Part shown: piece after piece, positions 8,644 to 16,033 of the stretch | How positions within the stretch are numbered: the stretch's first letter is position 1 | Layout: each line of letters opens with the position of its first letter | Source: JBOGXB01 sp050694215 | Lineage (GTDB): Bacteria > Actinomycetota > CADDZG01 > WHSQ01 | Assembly (NCBI GenBank): GCA_050694215.1 | Contig: JBOGXB010000007.1 | Coordinates: forward strand, 1 to 47,758 | DNA: 47,758 bases | Direction of reading: 5' to 3' | Notes under the pieces: generated by a model | The model's database searches: none | What the model was told of the DNA's origin: nothing | What the model saw: the letters and a program-made list of their open reading frames with translations, nothing else | Position numbers and translations under genes: made by a program

Positions 8644-8695
8644 GTTTTCAGGGTACGACGCTCGGGTTTCTTGTGGGAGTGGGATCGGCCTCGGG

Positions 8696-10462
8696 TTAGA
8701 GGTACTGGCCGGTCTGAACCCGCTCGACCTGGCGGGCTCCCTCGCCTTCCTTCCCCTCGCTGACCAACGTCCGGATGTAGACGATCCGTTCGCCCTTCTT
8801 GCCCGAAATCTTCGCCCAGTCGTCGGGGTTCGTCGTGTTGGGCAGGTCCTCGTTCTCTTTGTACTCCTGGTAGATCGCGCTCAACATGTCCTCGGCGCGG
8901 ATCCCTTTCGACCCCCCGGCGATCGTTCGCTTGATGGCCATCTTCTTGGCTCGCCGGACGATGTTCTCGATCATCGCCCCCGACGCGAAGTCCTTGAAGT
9001 AGAGGATCTCCTTGTCGCCGTTTGCGTAGGTGACCTCCAAGAAGCGGTTGTCGTCGTCCTGCGAGTACATCTTCTCGACGGTGCCCTTGATGATCGTGTT
9101 GACTGCCTCCTCGCGCGATCCGTGCATGTCCGTTTCTTCCTCGGCCAGAGGGATATTCGCGGTCAGGTACTTCGAGAAGATGTCGAAGGCGGCATTCTCC
9201 GTGGGCCTCTCGATCTTTATCTTCACGTCCAGGCGGCCCGGGCGCAGGATCGCCGGGTCGATCAAGTCCTCCCGGTTCGATGCACCCACAACGATCACGT
9301 TCTTGAGGCTCTCGACACCATCGATTTCCGCGAGGAGCTGGGGAACGATCGTCGACTCGATGTCGCTCGAGATGCCGGATCCTCGGGTGCGGAAGAGCGA
9401 GTCCATCTCGTCGAAGAACACGATGATCGGCACGCCCTCCTCGGACTTTTCCTTGGCCCTCTGGAAGATCATCCGGATCTGCCGTTCGGTCTCCCCCACG
9501 TACTTATTGAGGAGCTCCGGCCCCTTGATGTTCAAGAAATAGGAGCGATGCCGATCCTGACCGATCCTTGCCGCGATCTGCTTGGCCAGCGAGTTAGCCA
9601 CCGCCTTCGCCACGAGCGTCTTTCCGCAGCCGGGAGGGCCATAGAGGAGGATGCCTTTCGGGGGTTCCAGCTGGTGTTCCTTGAAGAGGTCGGCGTGGAG
9701 GAACGGAAGCTCGACCGCATCGCGGATCTCCTCGATCTGAGCGTCCAGACCTCCGATGTCCTCGTACGTGATGTCGGGGACCTCTTCGAGGATGAGCTCC
9801 TCCACCTCGGGCTTCGGCAGTCTCTCGAGCACGTGTCCGGATTTCGCATCGAGCAGCAGCGAGTCTCCGGCACGCAGCTGGTCGACGTTGATGTTCTGGG
9901 AGAGCTCGACGACGCGCTCCTCATCGGCACGCGCGATGACCACTACCCGGATCCTGTCCTCCAGGATCTCCTTGAGCGTGACCACCTCCCCCTGTATCTC
10001 GAACTCGCATACCTCGACGACGTTGAGAGCCTCGTTGAGGATGACCTCCTGCCCTCGTTTCACCGCCTCGAGCTCGACCTCCGGGGACACGTTCACTCGC
10101 AGCTTGCGACCATTGGTGAAGACGTCGGCGGTGCTGTCCTCGTATGCGTCCAGGAAGACGCCGTAGCTCGCGGGGGGCTGGGTGAGCTTCTCGACCTCTT
10201 CCTTGAGTGTTACGAGCTGCTCACGCGCTTCCCGAAGAGTCGTAGCCAGTCGCTCGTTGTTGTCGCGTGCCTTGGCCAGCTCCGCCCCCGTCTCCGCCAG
10301 CCGCTTTTCGAGGACGTGGATCTGCCTGGGAGCTGCATCGAGCTTCCGGCGCGAGAGGGCAAGCTCGTCCTCCAGGAGCTTCACTTGACCCTGGAGCTCC
10401 TGGACGTCCCGGTCGTATTGGGCGATCCTCCGGTCGAGCTCGTTCTCGGGTACGCCGACCAC
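8696..10462 (-). CDS. arc: Proteasome-associated AAA ATPase ARC/Mpa
   Basis: A 588-residue ring ATPase that recognises Pup, unfolds the conjugate and feeds it to the 20S core. An N-terminal coiled coil (about 5-95) binds Pup, and tandem OB domains (about 100-235) form the upper ring. The AAA module has Walker A GPPGCGKT (275-282), pore loop YVGE (321-324), Walker B IVFFDE (347-352) and arginine-finger region RPGR (407-410). The C-terminus is GQYL, the gate-opening tail that docks in PrcA pockets. The start is GTG at 10462, the only start codon between an upstream in-frame stop and the coiled coil. Oddly, AAGGAG abuts it with no spacer. Confidence 0.96.
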   Translation of the reverse strand: MVGVPENELDRRIAQYDRDVQELQGQVKLLEDELALSRRKLDAAPRQIHVLEKRLAETGAELAKARDNNERLATTLREAREQLVTLKEEVEKLTQPPASYGVFLDAYEDSTADVFTNGRKLRVNVSPEVELEAVKRGQEVILNEALNVVEVCEFEIQGEVVTLKEILEDRIRVVVIARADEERVVELSQNINVDQLRAGDSLLLDAKSGHVLERLPKPEVEELILEEVPDITYEDIGGLDAQIEEIRDAVELPFLHADLFKEHQLEPPKGILLYGPPGCGKTLVAKAVANSLAKQIAARIGQDRHRSYFLNIKGPELLNKYVGETERQIRMIFQRAKEKSEEGVPIIVFFDEMDSLFRTRGSGISSDIESTIVPQLLAEIDGVESLKNVIVVGASNREDLIDPAILRPGRLDVKIKIERPTENAAFDIFSKYLTANIPLAEEETDMHGSREEAVNTIIKGTVEKMYSQDDDNRFLEVTYANGDKEILYFKDFASGAMIENIVRRAKKMAIKRTIAGGSKGIRAEDMLSAIYQEYKENEDLPNTTNPDDWAKISGKKGERIVYIRTLVSEGKEGEGARQVERVQTGQYL

Positions 10463-10542
10463 CTCCTTGGGGGGAAAGCCTACTCCCTGCCCCTTTCAAC
10501 GACGAGGAAATGGGCGGGCTTGAGCGGGCCCGCAGCCTGCGC

Positions 10543-11331
10543 TTACGCGAGCTTGCGGCCTACCACCACGAAACCCGTGTGAGCGACCATCCGATGATCC
10601 GGGCGCACCGACTGGCCCTCCACGTTCCAGGTCCGCAGCAGGACCTCGTATGTCTTGAGCAGCCCGAAGCCCTCCGCGCGCATTGCCTCGACGGTCTGCG
10701 AGACCTGCGGCACTGTCGGCAGGTAGGAGCACAGGACGCCTCCAGGTGCCAGGGACTCGGTCGTGGTCCCCATCGCGCGCCACGGTTCGGGGAGGTCGAG
10801 AACCATGCGATCGAAGCCCGATTCGGGAACACCCTCGAACACGTCGCCCACCCTCAGTTCGAGGTTCTCGGGTTTTCCACCCACTCCCTCGTACCAAGCC
10901 GAGACGTTCTCAACCGCACGTTCGTGATGATCGTCACGCGCCTCGTAGCTGATGACTCGTCCCGTCTCCCCTACAGCCCTGGCCAAGGCGAGAGTCAAAG
11001 ACCCCGACCCCGTTCCTGCCTCCAGCACGAACGCTCCGGGGAAGATGTCGGCGTACACGAGGATCAGACCGACGTCCTTTGGATAGACGACCTGGGCCCC
11101 GCGCTTCATCTTCAGCACGAAGTCCGCCAGCGTCGGCCGGAACGCGATAAGCGGCGCTCCGCTTGTGGTCACCAGAGTCGACCCCTCGCTCGAACCGATG
11201 AGGTCGTCGTGCTGCATCGCTCCCAGATGAGAGTGGAACTCGCGGCCGGTCGCCAGCGTCGTCATGTATCGCCGGCCCCTCTGATCGATCAGCAGAACTC
11301 GGTCGCCCGCCTCGAACGGCCTCGCGCTCAA
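10543..11331 (-). CDS. trmI: tRNA (adenine58-N1)-methyltransferase TrmI
   Basis: A 262-residue SAM-dependent methyltransferase that makes m1A58 in the T loop of tRNA. It has an N-terminal beta domain (1-75), SAM motif VLEAGTGSGSLTLAL (102-116), the acidic ribose-binding strand VISYEARDDH, and the LDLPEPW motif (179-185) typical of TrmI. The start is TTG at 11331, overlapping the ttuA stop (TTGA), which suggests translational coupling. Its position upstream of arc is conserved in actinobacteria, including mycobacteria. Both TrmI and TtuA/TtuB modify the T-loop region in organisms where they are characterised, which gives a functional reason for the cluster. Confidence 0.93.
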   Translation of the reverse strand: MSARPFEAGDRVLLIDQRGRRYMTTLATGREFHSHLGAMQHDDLIGSSEGSTLVTTSGAPLIAFRPTLADFVLKMKRGAQVVYPKDVGLILVYADIFPGAFVLEAGTGSGSLTLALARAVGETGRVISYEARDDHHERAVENVSAWYEGVGGKPENLELRVGDVFEGVPESGFDRMVLDLPEPWRAMGTTTESLAPGGVLCSYLPTVPQVSQTVEAMRAEGFGLLKTYEVLLRTWNVEGQSVRPDHRMVAHTGFVVVGRKLA

Positions 11332-12317
11332 CCGCGTCCCTCCGCTCTGATCGAGGGTGCCTCCACTTCCTGCGCCCGGCGACGATGGGCCAGCGCCTTG
11401 GCCTTACAGAAGGCGCAGCGCGGCTCTCCATCCTCAACCGCGATCGTGACCGCCCCACATTCCGAGCACGCTGCAAGCTCTGCATCACCCGGCTCCCCGG
11501 CGAAGCGGTGTGCGGCTCGCATGAGGAAGCCGAAGTACATCTGCTGCTTGGTCCCCGGAGACGCCTCCTCTATGAGGGTGATGGCCTCCTTGTATCGATG
11601 CTGGGTGTTGCCCTCGACCATCGGGCACTCCTCGACGATGTAGTCGATCCCTCGCAGGAGCGCATAGGCGGCCGACTCTCGCTCCGCGATCCGCACAAGT
11701 GGCTTTACCTTCCTCACCATGACGGTTCGAGCCGACATCCCCTCACCGAAGAGCCGTTCCTCTAGCACGGGGGCCTGCCGGGCGAGCATGTCGATGTTCC
11801 AGTGCAGCACGTTGCCGAACAAGGTCGCCACCTCATCGTCCAGGTTGTGACCAGTGACCAGGATGTCGAAGCCCTCTTCGAGTGCTGCGCGATTGAACTC
11901 GTAGCGCTTGTTCAGCCCGCACCCCGAGCACGGCACTCGATTCATGAGCTTCGCCAGCTCGGGAACCGTGTAGCCGTGCTCCTCGCTCAGCGAGCGCACG
12001 ATCAGCTTCGCGTCCCGCCGGTCGGCGAATCCGATCGCGGCGTCTTTGGAGCGCCTCGAGTAGCCGCCGATGCCGAGGTCGAGGTAGAAGCCGGTGGCGT
12101 CGTATCCGAGATCCAGCAGCACGTCCCAGACCGCTAGCGAATCCTTCCCGCCCGAGACCGCGATGAGCAGCCGATCCTCGGGGCCGAACATCTTGAACTC
12201 TTTGATCGTCCGAGCCACCTGGTCATGTATGTGTTTGATGAAGTGCTCCGAGCAGAAGGCCGCGTTGTGCCTCCGGACATCGACGACCGCATGGCCCCTG
12301 CAGACCTTGCACTTCAT
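11328..12317 (-). CDS. ttuA: TtuA/Ncs6-family tRNA 2-thiouridine synthetase
   Basis: A 329-residue PP-loop ATPase that replaces oxygen with sulfur on a tRNA uridine; in Thermus TtuA the target is U54. An N-terminal zinc finger (Cys3, Cys6, Cys22, His25) precedes the PP loop SGGKDS (55-60). Cys130 and Cys133 (CSGCGLNKR) plus Cys231 (EECPMVEG) match the three cysteines that hold the Fe-S cluster in TtuA. A C-terminal zinc ribbon uses Cys284/287/301/304. The ATG overlaps the stop of the upstream sulfur carrier (ATGA). The substrate nucleotide in this organism is inferred from the family and from the neighbouring carrier. Confidence 0.9.
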   Translation of the reverse strand: MKCKVCRGHAVVDVRRHNAAFCSEHFIKHIHDQVARTIKEFKMFGPEDRLLIAVSGGKDSLAVWDVLLDLGYDATGFYLDLGIGGYSRRSKDAAIGFADRRDAKLIVRSLSEEHGYTVPELAKLMNRVPCSGCGLNKRYEFNRAALEEGFDILVTGHNLDDEVATLFGNVLHWNIDMLARQAPVLEERLFGEGMSARTVMVRKVKPLVRIAERESAAYALLRGIDYIVEECPMVEGNTQHRYKEAITLIEEASPGTKQQMYFGFLMRAAHRFAGEPGDAELAACSECGAVTIAVEDGEPRCAFCKAKALAHRRRAQEVEAPSIRAEGRG

Positions 12318-12514
12318 CGCGAGCCTCCCGAGAGGACGGGGCGAACCTCGAGCTCGTCCTTCTCCGACACCCGCTCATCCCGTGTGAGAAGGGTCGAGTC
12401 ACGAATGACCAGGACCGCTTCGGGCACGATGTCGAGCTCCTGGAGGAGCGCATGCACGGTCCTCGGCCCGGTCACGTCCTCGACCCGATCGGGGTTTCGC
12501 AGCCTGACCCTCAT
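12314..12514 (-). CDS. ttuB: TtuB-like ubiquitin-fold sulfur carrier (MoaD/ThiS family) with -GGSR tail
   Basis: A 66-residue beta-grasp protein (MRVRLRNPDRVEDVTGPRTV to DELEVRPVLSGGSR) of the MoaD/ThiS/TtuB kind. Such carriers are adenylated at a C-terminal Gly-Gly by an E1-like enzyme and loaded as thiocarboxylate to supply sulfur, here most likely to TtuA, whose start it overlaps. In Thermus, TtuB can also be attached to proteins. Unusually, two residues, Ser-Arg, follow the Gly-Gly, so trimming would be needed before activation. No JAMM peptidase, E1 or rhodanese gene is in the window. It is the first gene of the proteasome operon. Confidence 0.85.
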   Translation of the reverse strand: MRVRLRNPDRVEDVTGPRTVHALLQELDIVPEAVLVIRDSTLLTRDERVSEKDELEVRPVLSGGSR

Positions 12515-12523
12515 CGCAACTAG

Positions 12524-12554
12524 GGTACGCCCGCCGTTACGGCGGTTCCGTACC
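12524..12554 (-). promoter_or_regulatory. Two-tier hairpin just upstream of ttuB (leader structure or operator)
   Basis: On the minus strand the order is GGTACG, GAA, CCGCCG, TAA, CGGCGG, G, CGTACC. This gives an inner six-base-pair stem and an outer six-base-pair stem separated by a small internal loop. It ends nine bases before the ttuB ATG and 47 bases after the htrA stop. There is no following U-tract, so it is unlikely to be an intrinsic terminator for htrA. It sits where it could control translation of the first gene of the ttuBA-trmI-proteasome operon, or it may be a protein-binding inverted repeat. Confidence 0.45.
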
Positions 12555-12600
12555 TCTGATCGCGCGTCGAGGAGACGCGGGTCACCCGAACGCTAGGTCG

Positions 12601-13710
12601 TCAAGGCCGGTCGGCCGGGTCGCAACCGCCCGAGCCCTGGACGAAGCTTCCGGGGCGTTCGCCGAGCTCCACCTCCACGGACTCCTCCTCGTCGCCCGGG
12701 TGAACTACCGACACGTCCACCGTCTCGCCCGGGTCGAGCTCCGTCAGCGCGGCCGTCAGGTCCCTGTTGGACGAGACCTCGCTTCCCCCCACGTCCACGA
12801 TCACGTCGCCTTGCTCGAGGCCGGCGTCCGCGGCGGGGCTCCCCGGGACGACGTCGACCACCATCGCGCCCTCCCGGTCTGGATCGATGTCCAGATCGGA
12901 GGCGGCGCCCAGGTCGAGGGTGCGGGAGAACACGCCCAGCCACGCGCGCTGTGAGCTGGGCTCCGCGAGGATCTCGTCGATCACGGGAACGGCCTGGTCG
13001 ATCGCGATCGCGAAGCCGATGTTCTCGGCCTGGCCCGCGGCGGCCGTGTTGATGCCCACCAGGCGTCCCGCTCGGTCGACGAGCGCACCGCCCGAGTTGC
13101 CCGGATTGATCGCCGCGTCGGTCTGGAGGAGCCCCACGAGACATTCGATCCCCGCGAATCCGGAGTCGGCCTCGATCGTGCGATCGTCGCCCGAAACGAT
13201 CCCCTTGGTTACGGTCGGTCCACCGAGGCCCAGCGGGAACCCGACGGCCACGACCTCGTCTCCAAGCCGTAGATCCGTCGAGTTTCCTATCTCGATCGCG
13301 TCGAGGCCCCTCTCGTCGACCTGAACTACGGCCAGGTCCCTGTCCGGATCAGCTCCGAGAACCTTGCCCTCCACCTCTTTCCCGTCGGTGAACACGATGC
13401 TGACGTCCGTTGATCCGGCAACGACGTGGCTGTTGGTGAGGATGATCCCCTTCGCGTCGATAACGACGCCGGAGCCTTCCCCCTGCCCGCCGAAGCCCTC
13501 GACCTTGACGTTGACGACAGACGGCAGGACGTCCTCGACCACCTCGGCTATGGGTGATCGAGGTGGAGGCCGTTCGCTCTGTTCGAGCTCGACCCCCTCG
13601 ATCGGCTCGGGCTCGTCGTCTCCAGAGGAGCCGAGGCCGTCGAAGGAGCACGCGCCGACGAGGATGGCTGCGAGCATGAGCGAGACGACGAGCTTCCTGC
13701 GCATATCCAA
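12601..13710 (-). CDS. HtrA/DegP-like serine protease with PDZ domain, lipoprotein
   Basis: A 369-residue exported protease. A lipoprotein signal (residues 3-20, lipobox LVGAC with Cys21) would tether it to the outer face of the membrane. The trypsin-like domain carries His95 (TNSHVV), Asp125 (DRDLAV) and Ser206 (NPGNSGGAL). One PDZ domain lies at about 255-345 (GAMVVDVVPGSPAADAGLEQ). Such proteases handle damaged envelope proteins. The linker at 25-55 is acidic and proline-rich. It is upstream of the ttuB operon on the same strand, separated by an 86-base gap with a hairpin, so it is probably a separate unit. Confidence 0.92.
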   Translation of the reverse strand: MDMRRKLVVSLMLAAILVGACSFDGLGSSGDDEPEPIEGVELEQSERPPPRSPIAEVVEDVLPSVVNVKVEGFGGQGEGSGVVIDAKGIILTNSHVVAGSTDVSIVFTDGKEVEGKVLGADPDRDLAVVQVDERGLDAIEIGNSTDLRLGDEVVAVGFPLGLGGPTVTKGIVSGDDRTIEADSGFAGIECLVGLLQTDAAINPGNSGGALVDRAGRLVGINTAAAGQAENIGFAIAIDQAVPVIDEILAEPSSQRAWLGVFSRTLDLGAASDLDIDPDREGAMVVDVVPGSPAADAGLEQGDVIVDVGGSEVSSNRDLTAALTELDPGETVDVSVVHPGDEEESVEVELGERPGSFVQGSGGCDPADRP

Positions 13711-13898
13711 AGGATAGGGGGACCGGCTGAGATAAGGCTGAGAGTAGCCGCAAGAGAAGATAAGAGCCCAAAGTCAATAGCCGGCTCCTGCGGGTCGCCA
13801 TAAGGGGAAGCTCTGGCAATCCTCAGTAACCGGCTTCCAGAAAGTTTGATTTACGCGGAAGCCGAGGTCAACCCCTGGTCGTGCGGTGGGAGCCGGCC
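13711..13898. other. 188-bp intergenic region upstream of htrA
   Basis: A comparatively A/T-richer stretch between two minus-strand genes that should contain the htrA promoter. On the minus strand a TTGACT hexamer is present around 13766-13771, but no -10 hexamer at good spacing could be assigned. Short GATAAG words recur (13730-13760). No open frame, RNA gene or terminator was recognised. Confidence 0.3.
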
Positions 13899-14288
13899 CT
13901 AGGCGGCTTCCTCCGCGGGGGCCTCGAAGACCTGGACCTCAAGCTCGCCCCCCAAGAGTCCCCCCAGGGCGAACACGAGCTTGTAGGTCCCAGGCTCGAG
14001 CCTGATCGATTCCCTCACCGTGTCGGTCAGCTCGGTTACCGCCTGAAGGCCCCAGATCAGCGTCTCGCGCCGCACCGGCCCCTCGTGGACGACCTCCTTC
14101 GTGTCCGGGACTACGAGGAACCACTGCTCCGCGTAATAGCCGGCGGGAGCCGACCACTGCCGGTAGATGACGAATGGAAGCGTGCGCCCTCGCCGCAGGG
14201 CGATCCCCGACGAGCCGTGGGCGGTCTTCGCGGGGCGCACCGTCGCGACCAGGATCTTTCGCTGTGCGCCGCTGATGTCAGCCAGCAT
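13899..14288 (-). CDS. Conserved hypothetical protein
   Basis: A 129-residue soluble protein, mostly predicted beta strand, with no signal peptide or membrane span and no catalytic motif I recognise. The middle (FVIYRQWSAPAGYYAEQWFL, then VVPDTKEVVHEG) and the end (LEPGTYKLVFALGG) read like a beta-sandwich. The final residues are acidic and alanine-rich. It is divergent from the P-loop gene at 14384, about 95 bases away. Coding-like codon use and an intact frame support it; the function is unknown. Confidence 0.65.
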   Translation of the reverse strand: MLADISGAQRKILVATVRPAKTAHGSSGIALRRGRTLPFVIYRQWSAPAGYYAEQWFLVVPDTKEVVHEGPVRRETLIWGLQAVTELTDTVRESIRLEPGTYKLVFALGGLLGGELEVQVFEAPAEEAA

Positions 14289-14383
14289 GGCCTGTGAGGA
14301 TAACGAACGGCTGGCGTCGGGGGTCGGACCTGGGACGGGGGATTCACCCGGGCGTGATCCGTGAACGGCCTAGGGTTTCCCGC

Positions 14384-14914
14384 ATGGAAAAGGCCGGCCA
14401 CATCCCGATAGTTCTCATCACGGGAACGCTTGGCTCGGGCAAGACGGTTCTCGCAACGGACATCGGCGAGCTTCTGGCCGATAGGGAGCCGGCCACCGCA
14501 ATCATCGACCTCGACTGGCTGGGCTGGGTGAGCCCATCCCCCCACGGCACGCACGCGATCGACCACTTGATCCTGTCGAATCTGGCAGCGATCTGGCCCA
14601 ACTTGCAGGCCGCAGGAGCCGGGCGCCTCGTGTGTGCGCGGACCGTTCTCAATCGGGAGCTGGTCGATGGGCTTCACGACGCAATTGGGCCCGCCAGCGT
14701 GACGATCGTTCGAGTGACGGCGTCCGCCGGCACAATTGCCGCTCGATTGAGCGCCCGGGATTCCGGAGCCGTACTCGCTGAGCATCTGGCAGAGGCAACC
14801 GAGTTCGAGAGGCTTCTCGACGAGATGCGCGCCGAGGACTTCCGCGTGTCGAACGACGGTCGGCCGATCCGAGATGTCTCCATCGAGGTCATTGCCGGCG
14901 TCGGCTGGGGCTAA
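14384..14914 (+). CDS. P-loop nucleoside/adenylylsulfate-kinase-like protein
   Basis: A 176-residue protein with Walker A GTLGSGKT near residues 14-21, an IIDLDWLGW strand that resembles the acidic strand of small-molecule kinases, and a C-terminal lid-like helix region with arginines (AARLSARDSG). It resembles AAA-type or gluconate/adenylylsulfate kinase-like P-loop proteins, but the substrate cannot be told. ATG at 14384 is chosen over an in-frame upstream ATG at 14294, because the P-loop strand should start within about ten residues of the N-terminus and the extra 30 residues are arginine-rich and unlike a domain. Confidence 0.7.
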   Translation: MEKAGHIPIVLITGTLGSGKTVLATDIGELLADREPATAIIDLDWLGWVSPSPHGTHAIDHLILSNLAAIWPNLQAAGAGRLVCARTVLNRELVDGLHDAIGPASVTIVRVTASAGTIAARLSARDSGAVLAEHLAEATEFERLLDEMRAEDFRVSNDGRPIRDVSIEVIAGVGWG

Positions 14915-15014
14915 TGCCTGTCCGACCCTTACAAGAACCCCATCCTTCGCCGTCAAAATGCTCTTCACTCTCGGTCCGGCCTCGATCGAGAGCGTTCATC
15001 GTCGGATAGCTAGC

Positions 15015-15845
15015 ATGGGCGACATGGACGACCAAGAAAACGATCGATCCTCTCGGCCCCCGCAGCTTCGGTTCGAGGGCCGATCGTCGAGCCTCGGTTG
15101 GCTGGTTCGGGCCGGGGCCGACCCATCAGAGGCGCCGCCCGTGACCCTCACCTTTCCCCCAGGGGTCGAGCTGATGACGGACGTCTCCGAAGCGAGCTGG
15201 GCCGAGGAGCGCCTGATGCGGCGTCCCTTCGCCACCGTGGGGGCGCTCGTTCCGGACGCGTTCGAGAGCTACACGCGCGTCCTTCACCCCGCCTATCGCC
15301 GCGTCGGAAAATACCGCGAGGAGGCCGTCACCTGGGCGACGGTGGCGTCGTCGACGGGCCGCTTCACCCATCCTCTTATGCAGTTCGAGCGCATCGCCGG
15401 GCTCGGGGACGACCCCAATGCACAGCCCGACTGGGGTCGCCGTCCCGAAGCAGGGGAAGACCTGCGCGAGCTGCAGGAGCCGCTCGTGCGCCTCCTGGCG
15501 GAGTTCACGACCACGCCAGAGGTCTGCTGGATCTGCCTGTGGGAGAGCTTAGGGGGCCTCGACCTGATTCCGGGCTTCGACGAGCTGGCGCGCGTGAGCG
15601 GCCCCGGGCGGCGGTACCTCTTGTTCCGGGGTCCGATCCGCGTGATGACGGCGGGGACGGATGACCCCGACCCCGGGTGGCCCGACTATCCGCAGTTGTG
15701 GTGGCCGGACGACCGCGCGTGGTGCGTTGCGACCGACATTGACCTCGACTCGACCTACGTCGGCGCAAGCAGGGAGTGCGTCGCCCGGCTGCTGGCCGAC
15801 CCGGACCTGGAGGTCGTACCCCGCGCAGATCGACGACGGTGTTGA
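15015..15845 (+). CDS. Conserved hypothetical protein, probable frameshift near the C-terminus
   Basis: A 276-residue soluble protein (another ATG is at 15024) rich in Trp and Pro, with recognisable blocks such as VCWICLWESLGGLDLIPG and WPDYPQLWWPDDRAWCVATD. No catalytic motif is recognised; it resembles uncharacterised actinobacterial proteins. In its own frame it ends VVPRADRRRC. If one C of the CCCC run at 15819-15822 is removed, the frame continues PAQIDDGVDLGADTINE to a TAG at 15871-15873, an acidic ending more like the rest of the protein. This may be a sequencing error, a recent frameshift or a true alternative end. Confidence 0.65.
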   Translation: MGDMDDQENDRSSRPPQLRFEGRSSSLGWLVRAGADPSEAPPVTLTFPPGVELMTDVSEASWAEERLMRRPFATVGALVPDAFESYTRVLHPAYRRVGKYREEAVTWATVASSTGRFTHPLMQFERIAGLGDDPNAQPDWGRRPEAGEDLRELQEPLVRLLAEFTTTPEVCWICLWESLGGLDLIPGFDELARVSGPGRRYLLFRGPIRVMTAGTDDPDPGWPDYPQLWWPDDRAWCVATDIDLDSTYVGASRECVARLLADPDLEVVPRADRRRC

Positions 15846-16033
15846 TCTCGGCGCCGACACCATCAACGAGTAGGCAGGAGTGCTCACCCGTCAATTCCTT
15901 TCCCCATCAGGCTCACTCGACGGGACTGAGGTGGAAAGAAGGCCTAAGGTCAGGGAATGCCTTCTCGTATCACAAGACTCTGTGTGCCGACCGCCCCGCT
16001 CTCGCAGTCGCCGGAGAACTGATTTACGCGGAA

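Noticed and set aside
8618..10582. A 654-codon open frame on the plus strand, antisense to arc
   Set aside because: It lies wholly opposite a certain gene and mirrors its codon structure; the translation has no domain or plausible start signal. Long antisense frames are expected in high-GC DNA.
13847..16033. The 14-base word TGATTTACGCGGAA occurs at 13847-13860 and again at 16020-16033, both intergenic
   Set aside because: A few exact 14-base matches are expected by chance in a window this long, and the flanks do not match, so it is not called a repeat or attachment site.
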